The position numbers were made by a program, and so were the translations under genes. Positions 49,012 through 57,322 of a DNA stretch of 64,000 bases are shown here, piece after piece (position 1 is the first letter of the stretch; the number at the start of each line of letters is the position of its first letter). The DNA is taken from NCBI GenBank assembly GCA_038253885.1, contig JBBSGP010000011.1, positions 20,622 through 84,621 of the forward strand, read 5' to 3'. The DNA is from JALZAQ01 sp038253885 (GTDB lineage: Bacteria > Gemmatimonadota > Gemmatimonadetes > Gemmatimonadales > Gemmatimonadaceae). A model generated the notes under the pieces. The model worked only from the letters and a program-made list of their open reading frames with translations. It was not told the DNA's origin and searched no databases.

Positions 49012-50130
49012 ATGGCTCGCACCCTGAAGCGACTCGAGGCCGCGTGGAAGCGGCTGCTGATGCGCACGCTATCCGGAGTGTTGCGCCGATCAGGTGCGCC
49101 GGCTGACGCTCCCGAGTGGGACGCCCGTCCGTACCGGGTGCTCTATCTGCGCTACGATCGCATCGGCGACATGATCATGGCGACCGGTCTCATCCGTGGG
49201 ATCGCCCAGTCGCACCCGACGATTCAGCTCGATGTGCTGGCCTCGCCTCTCAACGCGCCCGTGCTGGAGGGGAATCCGTATGTCCGTTCCGTGCTCACGT
49301 TCGACCGGCGGCGCGGCTCCTCGTTCCGCGGAGCTCTTGCCACGCTCCGAAAGCGCCGCTACGACGTCGTGATCGATGGCATGGTGTTGACACCGTCGGT
49401 CACCACTTTGATGCTCATGTTGGCGACCGGCGCCCGATACCGGATCGGCATCGGAGGGCGGAGCAACGATTTCATCTACACGCTGCCGGTGGCACCTGCC
49501 GCGCCGGACGCGCACCAGATCGAGCAGTCCGCGGTGACGGCGGCCCCATTCGGCGTGGATGTGGCCACGACCGATTGGCGTCCCGAGATCTTTCTTTCCC
49601 CGCCCGAGCTCTCGGCCGCCGAGAGACGCTGGGAAACCGGTGGGTTGGGCACGGCGCCGCGGTGGACTCGGCTGCTCGTCAACGTGTCGGTGACCCTCGC
49701 GCACAGGCTCTGGCCGGAGGAGCGTTACGTGGCTCTGCTTCGCCACGTGCGCGATCGGTGGCCGGAGCTGCGCACGGTGGTGGTCGGCTCGCCGGGCGAC
49801 CGGCCGAGGCTCGATCGCATCGCCGCGGCGGCCGGTGCGGAAGCGGTCGACACCCCGCACCTTCGTGATGCGCTGGCCCTCGTCGGCACCGCCGATGTGG
49901 TCTTCACCCCCGACACGAGCATCGCGCACGCGGCATCGGCCCTGCGGAAGCCCGCGGTTGTGATGCTGGTCGCCGGCAGCTCCCCCTTTGCTCCATACGC
50001 CGCTGCCGGACGAGCGCTCTACAGCGAGGGCCCGACGCTGGAGTCCCTGCCTCTCGCTTCGGTGATCTCCGCGGTCGATGAGGTGGTCGCTCGAGCGCAG
50101 GTGAGTGCTCCCCAGAGCGTGGCGGGATGA
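49012..50130 (+). CDS. GT9 heptosyltransferase-family glycosyltransferase (B)
   Basis: 372 residues. An N-terminal basic region (MARTLKRLEAAWKRLLMRTL) is followed by LYLRYDRIGDMIMATGLIRGIAQSHPTIQLDVLASPLNAPVLEGNPYVRSVLTFDRRRG and C-terminal TPDTSIAHAASALRKPAVVMLVAGSSPFAPYAAAG, the GT9 donor block in a diverged form. Part of the LPS locus; overlaps GT9 C by four bases (ATGA). Sugar specificity cannot be told from sequence. Confidence 0.85.
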   Translation: MARTLKRLEAAWKRLLMRTLSGVLRRSGAPADAPEWDARPYRVLYLRYDRIGDMIMATGLIRGIAQSHPTIQLDVLASPLNAPVLEGNPYVRSVLTFDRRRGSSFRGALATLRKRRYDVVIDGMVLTPSVTTLMLMLATGARYRIGIGGRSNDFIYTLPVAPAAPDAHQIEQSAVTAAPFGVDVATTDWRPEIFLSPPELSAAERRWETGGLGTAPRWTRLLVNVSVTLAHRLWPEERYVALLRHVRDRWPELRTVVVGSPGDRPRLDRIAAAAGAEAVDTPHLRDALALVGTADVVFTPDTSIAHAASALRKPAVVMLVAGSSPFAPYAAAGRALYSEGPTLESLPLASVISAVDEVVARAQVSAPQSVAG

Positions 50131-51074
50131 CCCCGGCGCCGCGACCGCCTGCTCGCGTGCTGTTGATCCAGCTGCGGCGGCTTGGCGATGTGTTGCTCAC
50201 GACACCCCTGCTCGACGATCTGCACGCGGCTTTCCCGACGGCGCGCACGGATTTCCTCGTCGGACCCGCCGCCGCGCCGCTCCTCGAGGGATTGGCTCTC
50301 GGGGGTGAGCGGATCGTGTACGACCGCGATCACGCGTGGTCAATGGCGAGGCGCATTCGGGCGCAGCAGTACGATTGGGTGGTGGACGTGCAATCCAGCC
50401 CGCGTACGGCGATGTTGGCGCGACTCTCGGGGGCGCGGGTTCGAGTCGGCTGGAAGATTCGGGGGTGGGCGTGGGTGTACACACACCGGCTCTCGCGACG
50501 TGGTCGTCCGACGGAGTACGTCGTGCGCGAGCGCCGCCGGCTGCTCGAGCTGATCGGGGTACCCCCTCTGGGCACGCGTCCTCGCCTCGTGATGACACCG
50601 GAAGAGCGCTCCGCCGGCGAGGCGCGGCTTCGCGTTGCGGGAGTGACGCTCGGAGCTTCGCGCATCGGGTTGGTGCTGTCGTCCGGTGAGCCGACGAGAG
50701 AGTGGCGAGTCGAGGGCTTCGCCACGGTCGTCGCCTCGGTCGCGGCCGCCGGCCTGCTACCGGTCGTCTTTCAGAACCCCGGAGATGAAGCCAGAGTGGC
50801 TCAGCTGCGATCGCTCACGAGCGCGGGCATCGTGGCATCGATCCCTGAGCTCCGCGAGTTTCTCGGTGCGCTCTCGACCTGCCGCGCTCTCGTCTCCGGT
50901 GACACCGGTCCCGCTCACATGGCGACCGCGATCGGTGTGCCGACCGTGACGATCTACGGCTCACAACTGGCCGCCGCCTGGAACCCGGGTCTGCCCACCA
51001 GCGTCGCGCTGCAGGGTCGAGAGACGAGCGCCGAGAGCGTGCTGGCGAAGCTCTTCCCACTCCTGCCGTCCTGA
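50127..51074 (+). CDS. GT9 heptosyltransferase-family glycosyltransferase (C)
   Basis: 315 residues. VLLIQLRRLGDVLLTTPLLDDLHAAFPTARTDFLVGPAAAPLLEG at the N terminus, DVQSSPRTAMLARLSGARVRVG, and SGDTGPAHMATAIGVPTVTIYG at the C terminus. A third GT9 enzyme, closest in its end motif (GDTGPAHMATAIG) to classical WaaF/WaaC-type enzymes. The following 83 bases before the small protein contain no Shine-Dalgarno of note. Confidence 0.87.
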   Translation: MTPAPRPPARVLLIQLRRLGDVLLTTPLLDDLHAAFPTARTDFLVGPAAAPLLEGLALGGERIVYDRDHAWSMARRIRAQQYDWVVDVQSSPRTAMLARLSGARVRVGWKIRGWAWVYTHRLSRRGRPTEYVVRERRRLLELIGVPPLGTRPRLVMTPEERSAGEARLRVAGVTLGASRIGLVLSSGEPTREWRVEGFATVVASVAAAGLLPVVFQNPGDEARVAQLRSLTSAGIVASIPELREFLGALSTCRALVSGDTGPAHMATAIGVPTVTIYGSQLAAAWNPGLPTSVALQGRETSAESVLAKLFPLLPS

Positions 51075-51157
51075 ATCGGAAGGTCCTTGCAGTCCGGCCG
51101 CAGGGCACCAGATTGCGCGCGGGCACCGTTTCGCAGGTACTTCCAGCGGATATCGGG

Positions 51158-51376
51158 ATGGACAACAGCATCGGACAGCTCATCGCGCGCCTCGCCCGGA
51201 CCAACGTCGAGCTCTGGCACGAGGAAGACAAGGCCCGGGTGACCGACGATCAGCAGGTGGCAGCGGCCAAGCGCGCTGTCGACAAGCTCAACCAACAGCG
51301 CAACGACCTGATCGAGCAGATCGACGAGGCGGTGGCGGAGGTGTGTCGATCGGCGCCGAGCGCTCGCGATGGCTGA
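51158..51376 (+). CDS. Small protein of the LPS locus, DUF4254-like
   Basis: 72 residues from ATG 51158: MDNSIGQLIARLARTNVELWHEEDKARVTDDQQVAAAKRAVDKLNQQRNDLIEQIDEAVAEV. The block LARTNVELWHEEDKAR...KRAVDKLNQQRNDLIEQID resembles the DUF4254 helical domain often found among glycosyltransferases, but it is much shorter than the usual family length. Entirely helical and probably a coiled coil. Ends 8 bases into the next small gene. Function unknown. Confidence 0.6.
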   Translation: MDNSIGQLIARLARTNVELWHEEDKARVTDDQQVAAAKRAVDKLNQQRNDLIEQIDEAVAEVCRSAPSARDG

Positions 51377-51650
51377 GACCGTGGGGTCGCTGGCCGATAA
51401 GTTGAGCATCGTCGAGCTCAAGATCTATCATATGTGGGAGCAGTCGCGGCGAGAGGATGCGTCGCCCGAGTTCCGAGCTCAATGCGACGGCAAGCTGGAG
51501 GTGCTGCGACTTCAACGCGATGATCTTGCCGGGGAGCTCACGGCGCTGCTGGCGGATATCGCGAGCGGCCAAGTCGTTCCGAAGGTGTATCGCCAGTTCA
51601 AGATGTATAACGATCCGAAGTATCGGCCCGGCGCTCAGTCCAGTCGCTGA
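51369..51650 (+). CDS. Small protein of the LPS locus, unknown
   Basis: 93 residues from ATG 51369, overlapping the previous gene by 8 bases. Sequence core is VGSLADKLSIVELKIYHMWEQSRREDASPEFRAQCDGKLEVLRLQRDDLAGELTALLADIASGQVVPKVYRQFKMYNDPKY. The DKLSIVELKI(Y/E) start recalls the small helical DUF6165-type module next to sugar-transferase genes. Acidic, helical and without membrane segments. It ends 16 bases into the convergent GT9 E gene. Likely forms a pair with the previous protein. Confidence 0.6.
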   Translation: MAETVGSLADKLSIVELKIYHMWEQSRREDASPEFRAQCDGKLEVLRLQRDDLAGELTALLADIASGQVVPKVYRQFKMYNDPKYRPGAQSSR

Positions 51651-52663
51651 GCGCGCGCGGGGACGGGCAGCGTCGGCTCGGCGAGCAGGCTGTCGGCGGC
51701 GGCGAGAATGGCCGCCGCGCTGATCCCGTCGGGCGAGCTCGCGACGACCTCCCGGGAGGCCCCGATCCCCTGCAAACGGGTGCGCGGATGGAGGCTCGGA
51801 GGGAACACGCCGACACACGCGGTGCCGAGAGCATTGGAGACGTGGAGCGGGCCCGAGTCGTTTCCCACGTACAGCCGAGCAATCGATGCTGCGGCAGCGG
51901 CATCCGCGAACGTTCCCTGGCTCACCTGGTCGATGTACAGCCACCCGGGTCGGGAGCCGGCATTGGCTCGCAGCCCATCGAGCTCACTCGGACTGCCGTT
52001 CCAGAGCACCGTGAGCCCTCGCGAGGGCATCGCGGTCGCGAGGTCGAGCCATACCGCAAGAGGCGCACGGCGCTCTGGAACGGAGGCGAAGGGGTGAAGC
52101 ATCACGATGGGAGCGGAGCCGAGCGCGGCGCGCAGCGCCGCAACCCGGGGGCCAAGCTTTGCGGGCTCGAGCTCGTAGCGCAGGTCGCGCGGGGCGATGC
52201 CGAGAGGCGCGAGGAGCCGGGACAGCTCACCAACGATCGGGCGCGAGCGGTCTTCGGCTGGGAGGACCGTCGTGAGGAAGAACGTGTTGCGGTGGCGCGC
52301 GAGGGCGATGCGAGAGCCGATGCCGGTTGCCCACACAGCCGCGCACGCGCGCCACTGCGGCGAGGTGACGATAGCGGTGTCGTAGCCGCGAGCGCGCACC
52401 GATCGAACAGTTCGGATGAAGAGACGCCGGGAGCCTTTGCCCCGTCCGGGCGAGCGATCCCAGAAAGGGTCCGAGGCAAAGTGCTCGTCGATCTCCGGAA
52501 AGAGCGCTCCGACATCGCGCGCATACGCCTTGCACCAGAGTCCGAGCCGGGCGCGCGGAAAATGCTCGCGCAGCGGACGTGCCAGGGCAGAGGAGAAGAC
52601 GAGGTCGCCGGCGTTGTCCAGGCACACCAGCAGAATGCTGCTCGGCGATTGCGGCTCGGCCAT
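51635..52663 (-). CDS. GT9 heptosyltransferase-family glycosyltransferase (E)
   Basis: 342 residues from ATG 52663 (MAEPQSPSSILLVCLDNAGDLVFSSAL). Contains LREHFPRARLGLWCKAYARDVGALFPEIDEHF and the donor-site block RLYVGNDSGPLHVSNALGTACVGVFPPSLHPRTRLQG, a GT9 fold in diverged form (NDSGPLH instead of DTGPLH). ATG at 52717 is also possible. Divergent from the GT4 gene by 41 bases. Acts on the LPS core or O-chain by context. Confidence 0.8.
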   Translation of the reverse strand: MAEPQSPSSILLVCLDNAGDLVFSSALARPLREHFPRARLGLWCKAYARDVGALFPEIDEHFASDPFWDRSPGRGKGSRRLFIRTVRSVRARGYDTAIVTSPQWRACAAVWATGIGSRIALARHRNTFFLTTVLPAEDRSRPIVGELSRLLAPLGIAPRDLRYELEPAKLGPRVAALRAALGSAPIVMLHPFASVPERRAPLAVWLDLATAMPSRGLTVLWNGSPSELDGLRANAGSRPGWLYIDQVSQGTFADAAAAASIARLYVGNDSGPLHVSNALGTACVGVFPPSLHPRTRLQGIGASREVVASSPDGISAAAILAAADSLLAEPTLPVPARAQRLD

Positions 52664-52704
52664 GCGTGTCGCGAAGCGGGATCCACCGTCGGACGGGCCG
52701 CGTA

Positions 52705-53850
52705 ATGTCGTCAGCATCGGCGAGAGCGGCAAGCACAGGCGCGAGCAGGCTGTGCATTCTGCACATCGCGACGGAGCGCGGTTGGCGGGGAGGTGAGCGA
52801 CAGACCCTCTGGCTCGCCGACTGGGTCCAACGGCTGGGACACCGATGCTTCCTGGCAACGCGGCCCGGCGAGCCCCTGTGGGAGCGCGCGGAAGCGCGGG
52901 ACATCGAGCGAATAGCGGTGTCGCCGCGATCGGAGGTGGACGTGGGCGCGGTGCTGCGGCTTCGCAGCGCGATCGTGCGCGAAGGCGTGCAGATCGTCCA
53001 TGCCCACACCGCGCACGCCGTATCGCTCGGTGCGCTCGCCACGCTCCGTACGGCCGCTCGGATGGTTGTTACCAGACGAGTGGACTTCCGGCTGCGCACC
53101 AACACAGGGTCGCGGTGGAAGTATGGTCGCGCGCGAGCGCTGATCGCCGTCTCGCGCGCCGTGGCCAGAGTGCTGGAAGCGGCCGGCGTCGCACCGCACC
53201 GTATCCACGTGATCCCCGACGGCGTGGATCTCACGCGGCGGATCGGGCCTCCGTCGCCGCACACCCTCGGTGTCCTCGGTATCACACCGGGCCGACCTCT
53301 CGCTGTTCAGGTAGCCGCACTCGTGCCGCACAAAGATCCGCTCACGTTCGTGCGCGCGATCGCGGTGGCGCGCGAGCTGGCGCCCAGCCTCCAGGCGCTG
53401 ATGCTGGGCGCCGGTCCTCTCGACGCGGTCGTCCGGACAGAGATCGCTCGGCTGGAACTCGGAGGCGTGGTGCATCTCGCTGGGCACCGTGAGGACGCCG
53501 ACGAGCTGATGTCCGCTGCCACCATCGTCACGCTGAGCTCGGAGGAGGAGGGGATGGGCAGCGTGCTGCTCGATGCCGCGGCGCTCGGTAAGCCGGTGGC
53601 GGCGACGAGTGCCGGGGGAATTCCGGAAGTGGTCCGCGACGGAGAGACCGGACTGCTGGTGGCGGTGCGCGATCCGCACGCGCTCGGTCTCGCGATCGCG
53701 CGGCTGGTTGCCGATGAAGCCCTGGCGAAGCAGCTCGGCGACGCCGCGAGGCAACGCGTCCAGGAGTTCTCGATGGACCGCTGCGCGACCAGAAACGTTG
53801 ACGTCTACGAGCGGGTGCTGGCGGGGGAGGGAAAGGGAGCGGTGCGATAG
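52705..53850 (+). CDS. GT4-family glycosyltransferase
   Basis: 381 residues from ATG 52705. GT-B fold: RLCILHIATERGWRGGERQTLWLADWVQRLGH at the N terminus, IVHAHTAHAVSLGAL, RALIAVSRAVARVLEAAGVAPHRIHVIPDGVDLTRR, and donor-site ATIVTLSSEEEGMGSVLLDAAALGKPVAATSAGGIPEVVRDGETGLLV. The E-x7-E pair reads E...D (SSEEEGMGSVLLDAA) with Asp at the second position. LPS sugar transferase by context. Its 3' end overlaps GT9 D by 46 bases. Confidence 0.9.
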   Translation: MSSASARAASTGASRLCILHIATERGWRGGERQTLWLADWVQRLGHRCFLATRPGEPLWERAEARDIERIAVSPRSEVDVGAVLRLRSAIVREGVQIVHAHTAHAVSLGALATLRTAARMVVTRRVDFRLRTNTGSRWKYGRARALIAVSRAVARVLEAAGVAPHRIHVIPDGVDLTRRIGPPSPHTLGVLGITPGRPLAVQVAALVPHKDPLTFVRAIAVARELAPSLQALMLGAGPLDAVVRTEIARLELGGVVHLAGHREDADELMSAATIVTLSSEEEGMGSVLLDAAALGKPVAATSAGGIPEVVRDGETGLLVAVRDPHALGLAIARLVADEALAKQLGDAARQRVQEFSMDRCATRNVDVYERVLAGEGKGAVR

Positions 53851-54860
53851 AGATTCTCCCATCGTGCCACCTTTTCCAGCACGTCGTCCACGCTGATCCG
53901 TGGCATGCGATCCAACCGATGCTCCAGGGAGATCGGATAGTCCTCACCGCCCTCTCCGTAGGCGTCCACGATCAGGTCGTGATATCGGCGATACGGCCCG
54001 ACCCGTTTGGGGTTGTTGTAACCCATCAGACTGATGACCGGTCGCTCGAGCGCCACCGCCATGTGCAGCGGCCCGGTGTCGAGCGAAACGACCAGCGCGG
54101 ATCGGTCCAGAATCGCCACCAGGTCGCGTAGTGACGCGCCCAGGGTGGAGAGCGGGCGATGTCGGGCGCGGTCGGCGATGAGGCGCTCGGTTTCGAGCTC
54201 GCGAGGCGATCGTCCCCCCACAAGCGCGGGCTGCAGGCCATGTTGCTCGAACAGCGTGTCGGAGAGCGTCGCCCAACGGTCCGGTAGCCACTCTTTCTGC
54301 CGCTCGCTACTTCCGATCACCAGGGCGACGACGGGACGCTCCGTGCCCGCGAGCAGCGCGGGCAGCCGCCCGCGTTCGGCCGGCCACGGCCCGAGCTGCC
54401 ACTCCACCGGCTCCGGATCGATGCCGAGAGCGTGCAGGAACTCGAAATACTGGTCCTGGACGTGCTGGGCCTCGTGTGGCGGGATGCGGCGAGTCGTGAA
54501 GAGCCAGTTGAGGTCGCGAGCCCGGGCTCGGTCGAATCCGAGCTTCTGGGTGGCGGGAGCGAGCCACGTCACGAGTCCCGCCTTGAGGTACACCTGCAGA
54601 TCGATCAGCAGATCGGCCGGCTGCCCGCGCAGAGAACGTCGCACGTCGAGAAGCCCCAGCCAGCCTCTCTTCTTCTCGAACACCACGATCTCATCCACCG
54701 CCGGATGTCCACGCACCAGCGACGCGGGGCCGGCCTGAAGCACCCACGTGATGCGCATTGCCGGCGCATGTCGCTTGAGCGCGCTCACCACCGGCAGCAC
54801 GTGAACCGTGTCTCCGATCGCGCTCATCATCACGATCGTGACGCGGTCGAGGCCGCTCAT
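53805..54860 (-). CDS. GT9 heptosyltransferase-family glycosyltransferase (D), close paralogue of A
   Basis: 351 residues from ATG 54860. Near-identical blocks to GT9 A at 47924: VTIVMMSAIGDTVHVLPVVSALKRHAP, GHPAVDEIVVFEKKRG, DRARARDLNWLFTTRR, LDTGPLHMAVALERPVISLMGYNNPKRVGPYRRYHDLIVDAYGEGGEDYPIS. Divergence elsewhere shows an old duplication. Immediately downstream of the kinase gene (ATGA overlap), suggesting coupling of core phosphorylation and elongation. Confidence 0.9.
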   Translation of the reverse strand: MSGLDRVTIVMMSAIGDTVHVLPVVSALKRHAPAMRITWVLQAGPASLVRGHPAVDEIVVFEKKRGWLGLLDVRRSLRGQPADLLIDLQVYLKAGLVTWLAPATQKLGFDRARARDLNWLFTTRRIPPHEAQHVQDQYFEFLHALGIDPEPVEWQLGPWPAERGRLPALLAGTERPVVALVIGSSERQKEWLPDRWATLSDTLFEQHGLQPALVGGRSPRELETERLIADRARHRPLSTLGASLRDLVAILDRSALVVSLDTGPLHMAVALERPVISLMGYNNPKRVGPYRRYHDLIVDAYGEGGEDYPISLEHRLDRMPRISVDDVLEKVARWENLYRTAPFPSPASTRS

Positions 54861-55627
54861 TGCGGCTCGGATGAGGCCGACCGGATCTGGCGCTCCATCC
54901 AGGCGAGGTCGTCCTCGTCGATGGGACAGCCGTGAAGTCGGCGCCACTTCCGAGCGGACCTCGCGAAGCGCCGCATGTTGGCTTCGCCGGCGCGGCCGCG
55001 GGAAGGGTCATCGAACCAGACCCGATCCACATCGAGAAGCAGCGCCTCCAACTGCCCGTTGTCATCTCGGCGGACGAGCACGTTCTTGAGATTGAGATCG
55101 GGATGCCGCACACCGGTGACGTCGAGAAGAGTGAGAAGGGTCACGGTGGCGGCGAGCAAGCAGCGCCGGGAGTCGTCGTCGTCCGCATCGATCAGCGCCG
55201 CCGCCAGGTCCCGACCGCCACTGACTTCGCGAGTCACGACATCGGAGCTGCGGAAGATGCTGCCGGCCGGATAGGTGGCGAAGGCGAGGACCTCGGTGGT
55301 CGGCACGCCGAGCCTCGACAGCCGGAGCGACGTCCGCAGCTCGCGGGGAGCGCGAGTCGCACCGACGAATCGCTCGCCGGTGAGTGGGGAGAGCAGTCCA
55401 CCATGCCGGGAGCGGCGGATGACAACATCCGCGGCATCGTCCGGGAGCGGCACGGCGTAGGCGATCCCGCGGCCAGCGAGCTGGCGCGACAGCGGATGAT
55501 GCGCGGCATAGTCGTAGAGCGTCCCCTCGCCGAGAGCCCGAGTGAGAGAACGCAGCAGGGAGGCCAGGCACATTCCGTCCACGTCGCCGACTCGAAAGGG
55601 GACGTATCCGGGTGCCTCCATCATCAT
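54857..55627 (-). CDS. Kdo-kinase-like LPS core kinase (KdkA/WaaP type)
   Basis: 256 residues. Kinase-like fold with the catalytic loop GVRHPDLNLKNVLV (H-x-D-x4-N) and the metal-binding DVDRVWF. N-terminal region with the ATP-Lys segment DVVIRRSRHGGLLSPLTGERF, then RAPRELRTSLRLSRLGVPTTEVLAFA. This is the KdkA pattern (a lipopolysaccharide-kinase superfamily). Phosphorylates Kdo or heptose in inner core by family analogy. Overlaps GT9 D (ATGA) and ends 5 bases from the cyclase gene stop. Confidence 0.85.
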   Translation of the reverse strand: MMMEAPGYVPFRVGDVDGMCLASLLRSLTRALGEGTLYDYAAHHPLSRQLAGRGIAYAVPLPDDAADVVIRRSRHGGLLSPLTGERFVGATRAPRELRTSLRLSRLGVPTTEVLAFATYPAGSIFRSSDVVTREVSGGRDLAAALIDADDDDSRRCLLAATVTLLTLLDVTGVRHPDLNLKNVLVRRDDNGQLEALLLDVDRVWFDDPSRGRAGEANMRRFARSARKWRRLHGCPIDEDDLAWMERQIRSASSEPQ

Positions 55628-55631
55628 GCCC

Positions 55632-57251
55632 TCACGTCTTGACGCTGTACACGGGTACGGGGCGGCTCTTTCCCTTGAGCTCGATGGAGGGTCGCTCCGT
55701 CATCTCGGGCGGATTGCGCAGAGCCTGGCGGAAGTCCGCGGACACCAGGACCTCACCGCCATCGGCCAGCTTGCAGAGGCGGCTTGCCGTATTGACGATA
55801 TCGCCGATGACCGTGAACTCCAGTCGGCGCTCGGAGCCAATGTTGCCGGCGAACGCCTCGCCGAAGCTCAGGCCGATGCCGATGTGCAGCTCCGGCCGGC
55901 GCTCGGCCCGCCAGCGCTCGTTCAGAACCGTCAGCTGTCGCATCATGTCGAGAGCCGCCGCCATCGCCAGGTCGGCGTCATCGACAGTGCCAATGGGTGC
56001 TCCCCATTGAGCCATCACCGCATCGCCGATGAACTTGTCGAGAGTGCCATCGTGTCGGAACACGCAATCCACCATAGCCGTGAAGTACTCGCTCAGAAGA
56101 GTCGCGACTTCGTCCGGAAGCATCGCCTCGGACAGCGCGGTGAAGCCGCGGATGTCGCTGAACAGAATGGCGACCGGACGCTTGTCGCCACCCAGCTTGA
56201 CAGTGTCCGGCGCGCGGGCAATGCGGGCGGCGAGCTGCGGAGCGAAATAACGCTCGAAGTTGCTGCGCACCAGTGCTTCCCGCCTGATCCGCTCCGCGAA
56301 CGCGCTGTTCTCGATGGCGACCGCGGCGATGTTCGAGAATGCGATGAGAAAGTCGAGATCATCATCGCCGAAGCGTTGGATCGCGTTCACGTTATCGACG
56401 TACAGGATGCCGAGCACGGTGTCTTCGGCGCCCATCAGCGGCGCGCACATCGCCGAACGTACGCTCTGCATCAAGATGGACTGTCCGCCGAAGCGTTGGT
56501 CCTCCGGCGCGTTCTCCGACAGCACCGCCACCTTGCCCTGGACCACCGTGCGCGCGATCGACTGGGGCACCGGCCGGTTGGTGAGTGGCCCGGTCCGATC
56601 ACGGGCCACGCGCGAGCTCAGCTCCCCCTCCGGATCCATGAGCATGATGGCGATCCGGTCCACGTCCATGATCTGGAAGACGAAACCGGCGATCTTCTCG
56701 AGCAGGGCGTCGACGTCCACCGCACCCGAGAGCCCCTTCGATACCTCGAGCAGGAGGGCGAGCTTCTTCTCGATGCGCGCGCGATGATCCGGCAGGGTGT
56801 CGAGCAGGCTGGTTCCGCCCAGCGCGCTCAGCTGGGTCGCGAGTACGTTGCGCGGTGTCGCGAGCACCGGGCGCTGCCGAACGATGGTGGGTCCGCCAGC
56901 GGTGGTGCTCGTCCGTTCCGCCATCGTCGCGACGGACGATGTCGGCGTCTCTGCCGAGACCGACGGCTCGATGAGGCGGACGCGGAAGACGACCTTCCCG
57001 AACGTGACCTCATCGCCCGGCCGGATCTCGGCGCTCTGGACCCGGTTGCCGTTATGATAGGTGCCGTTGCTGGAGCCGAGGTCCCGGACGCGCAGGACAT
57101 CGGAGTCGCACTGGAGCTCGGCGTGTCGCCGGGAGATCGTCGGATCGAACACCGGAATGTCACTGCTCACCGCGCGACCGACGATCAGCGGCGCTCCTTC
57201 GCGCAGCTCGAACGCGCGGTCTCCGATGGCACTGATGAGCTGGAAGGGCAT
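55632..57251 (-). CDS. FHA-GAF-class III adenylate/guanylate cyclase
   Basis: 539 residues from ATG 57251. Order: FHA domain (about 1-95; VGRAVSSDIPVFDPTISRRHAEL and GSSNGTYHNG), a linker, GAF domain (about 165-330), then class III cyclase (about 350-539). The cyclase keeps the metal Asp pair (ILFSDIRGFTAL and DKFIGDAVMAQWG), the Lys for adenine (LDKF) and the transition-state Asn/Arg (DIVNTASRL). It should make cAMP, in response to phosphothreonine partners (FHA) and a small ligand (GAF). Upstream dyad (57253-57285) suggests regulation. Start 57251 fits the FHA start. Confidence 0.93.
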   Translation of the reverse strand: MPFQLISAIGDRAFELREGAPLIVGRAVSSDIPVFDPTISRRHAELQCDSDVLRVRDLGSSNGTYHNGNRVQSAEIRPGDEVTFGKVVFRVRLIEPSVSAETPTSSVATMAERTSTTAGGPTIVRQRPVLATPRNVLATQLSALGGTSLLDTLPDHRARIEKKLALLLEVSKGLSGAVDVDALLEKIAGFVFQIMDVDRIAIMLMDPEGELSSRVARDRTGPLTNRPVPQSIARTVVQGKVAVLSENAPEDQRFGGQSILMQSVRSAMCAPLMGAEDTVLGILYVDNVNAIQRFGDDDLDFLIAFSNIAAVAIENSAFAERIRREALVRSNFERYFAPQLAARIARAPDTVKLGGDKRPVAILFSDIRGFTALSEAMLPDEVATLLSEYFTAMVDCVFRHDGTLDKFIGDAVMAQWGAPIGTVDDADLAMAAALDMMRQLTVLNERWRAERRPELHIGIGLSFGEAFAGNIGSERRLEFTVIGDIVNTASRLCKLADGGEVLVSADFRQALRNPPEMTERPSIELKGKSRPVPVYSVKT

Positions 57252-57252
57252 C

Positions 57253-57285
57253 GCGATCCAATATGTACGAATATTCGTGGATCGC
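57253..57285 (-). promoter_or_regulatory. Nested dyad at the cyclase start
   Basis: An outer inverted repeat GCGATCCA (57253-57260)/TGGATCGC (57278-57285) encloses a perfect 12-base palindrome ACGAATATTCGT (57267-57278). On the minus strand, CATATT is eight bases before the cyclase ATG and would be a -10 box, so the dyad lies over the core promoter and start. An operator or 5' hairpin. Confidence 0.55.
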
Positions 57286-57322
57286 CTAGCCACGCATCCG
57301 GAGCGGCGGATCGGTGCCAGCC

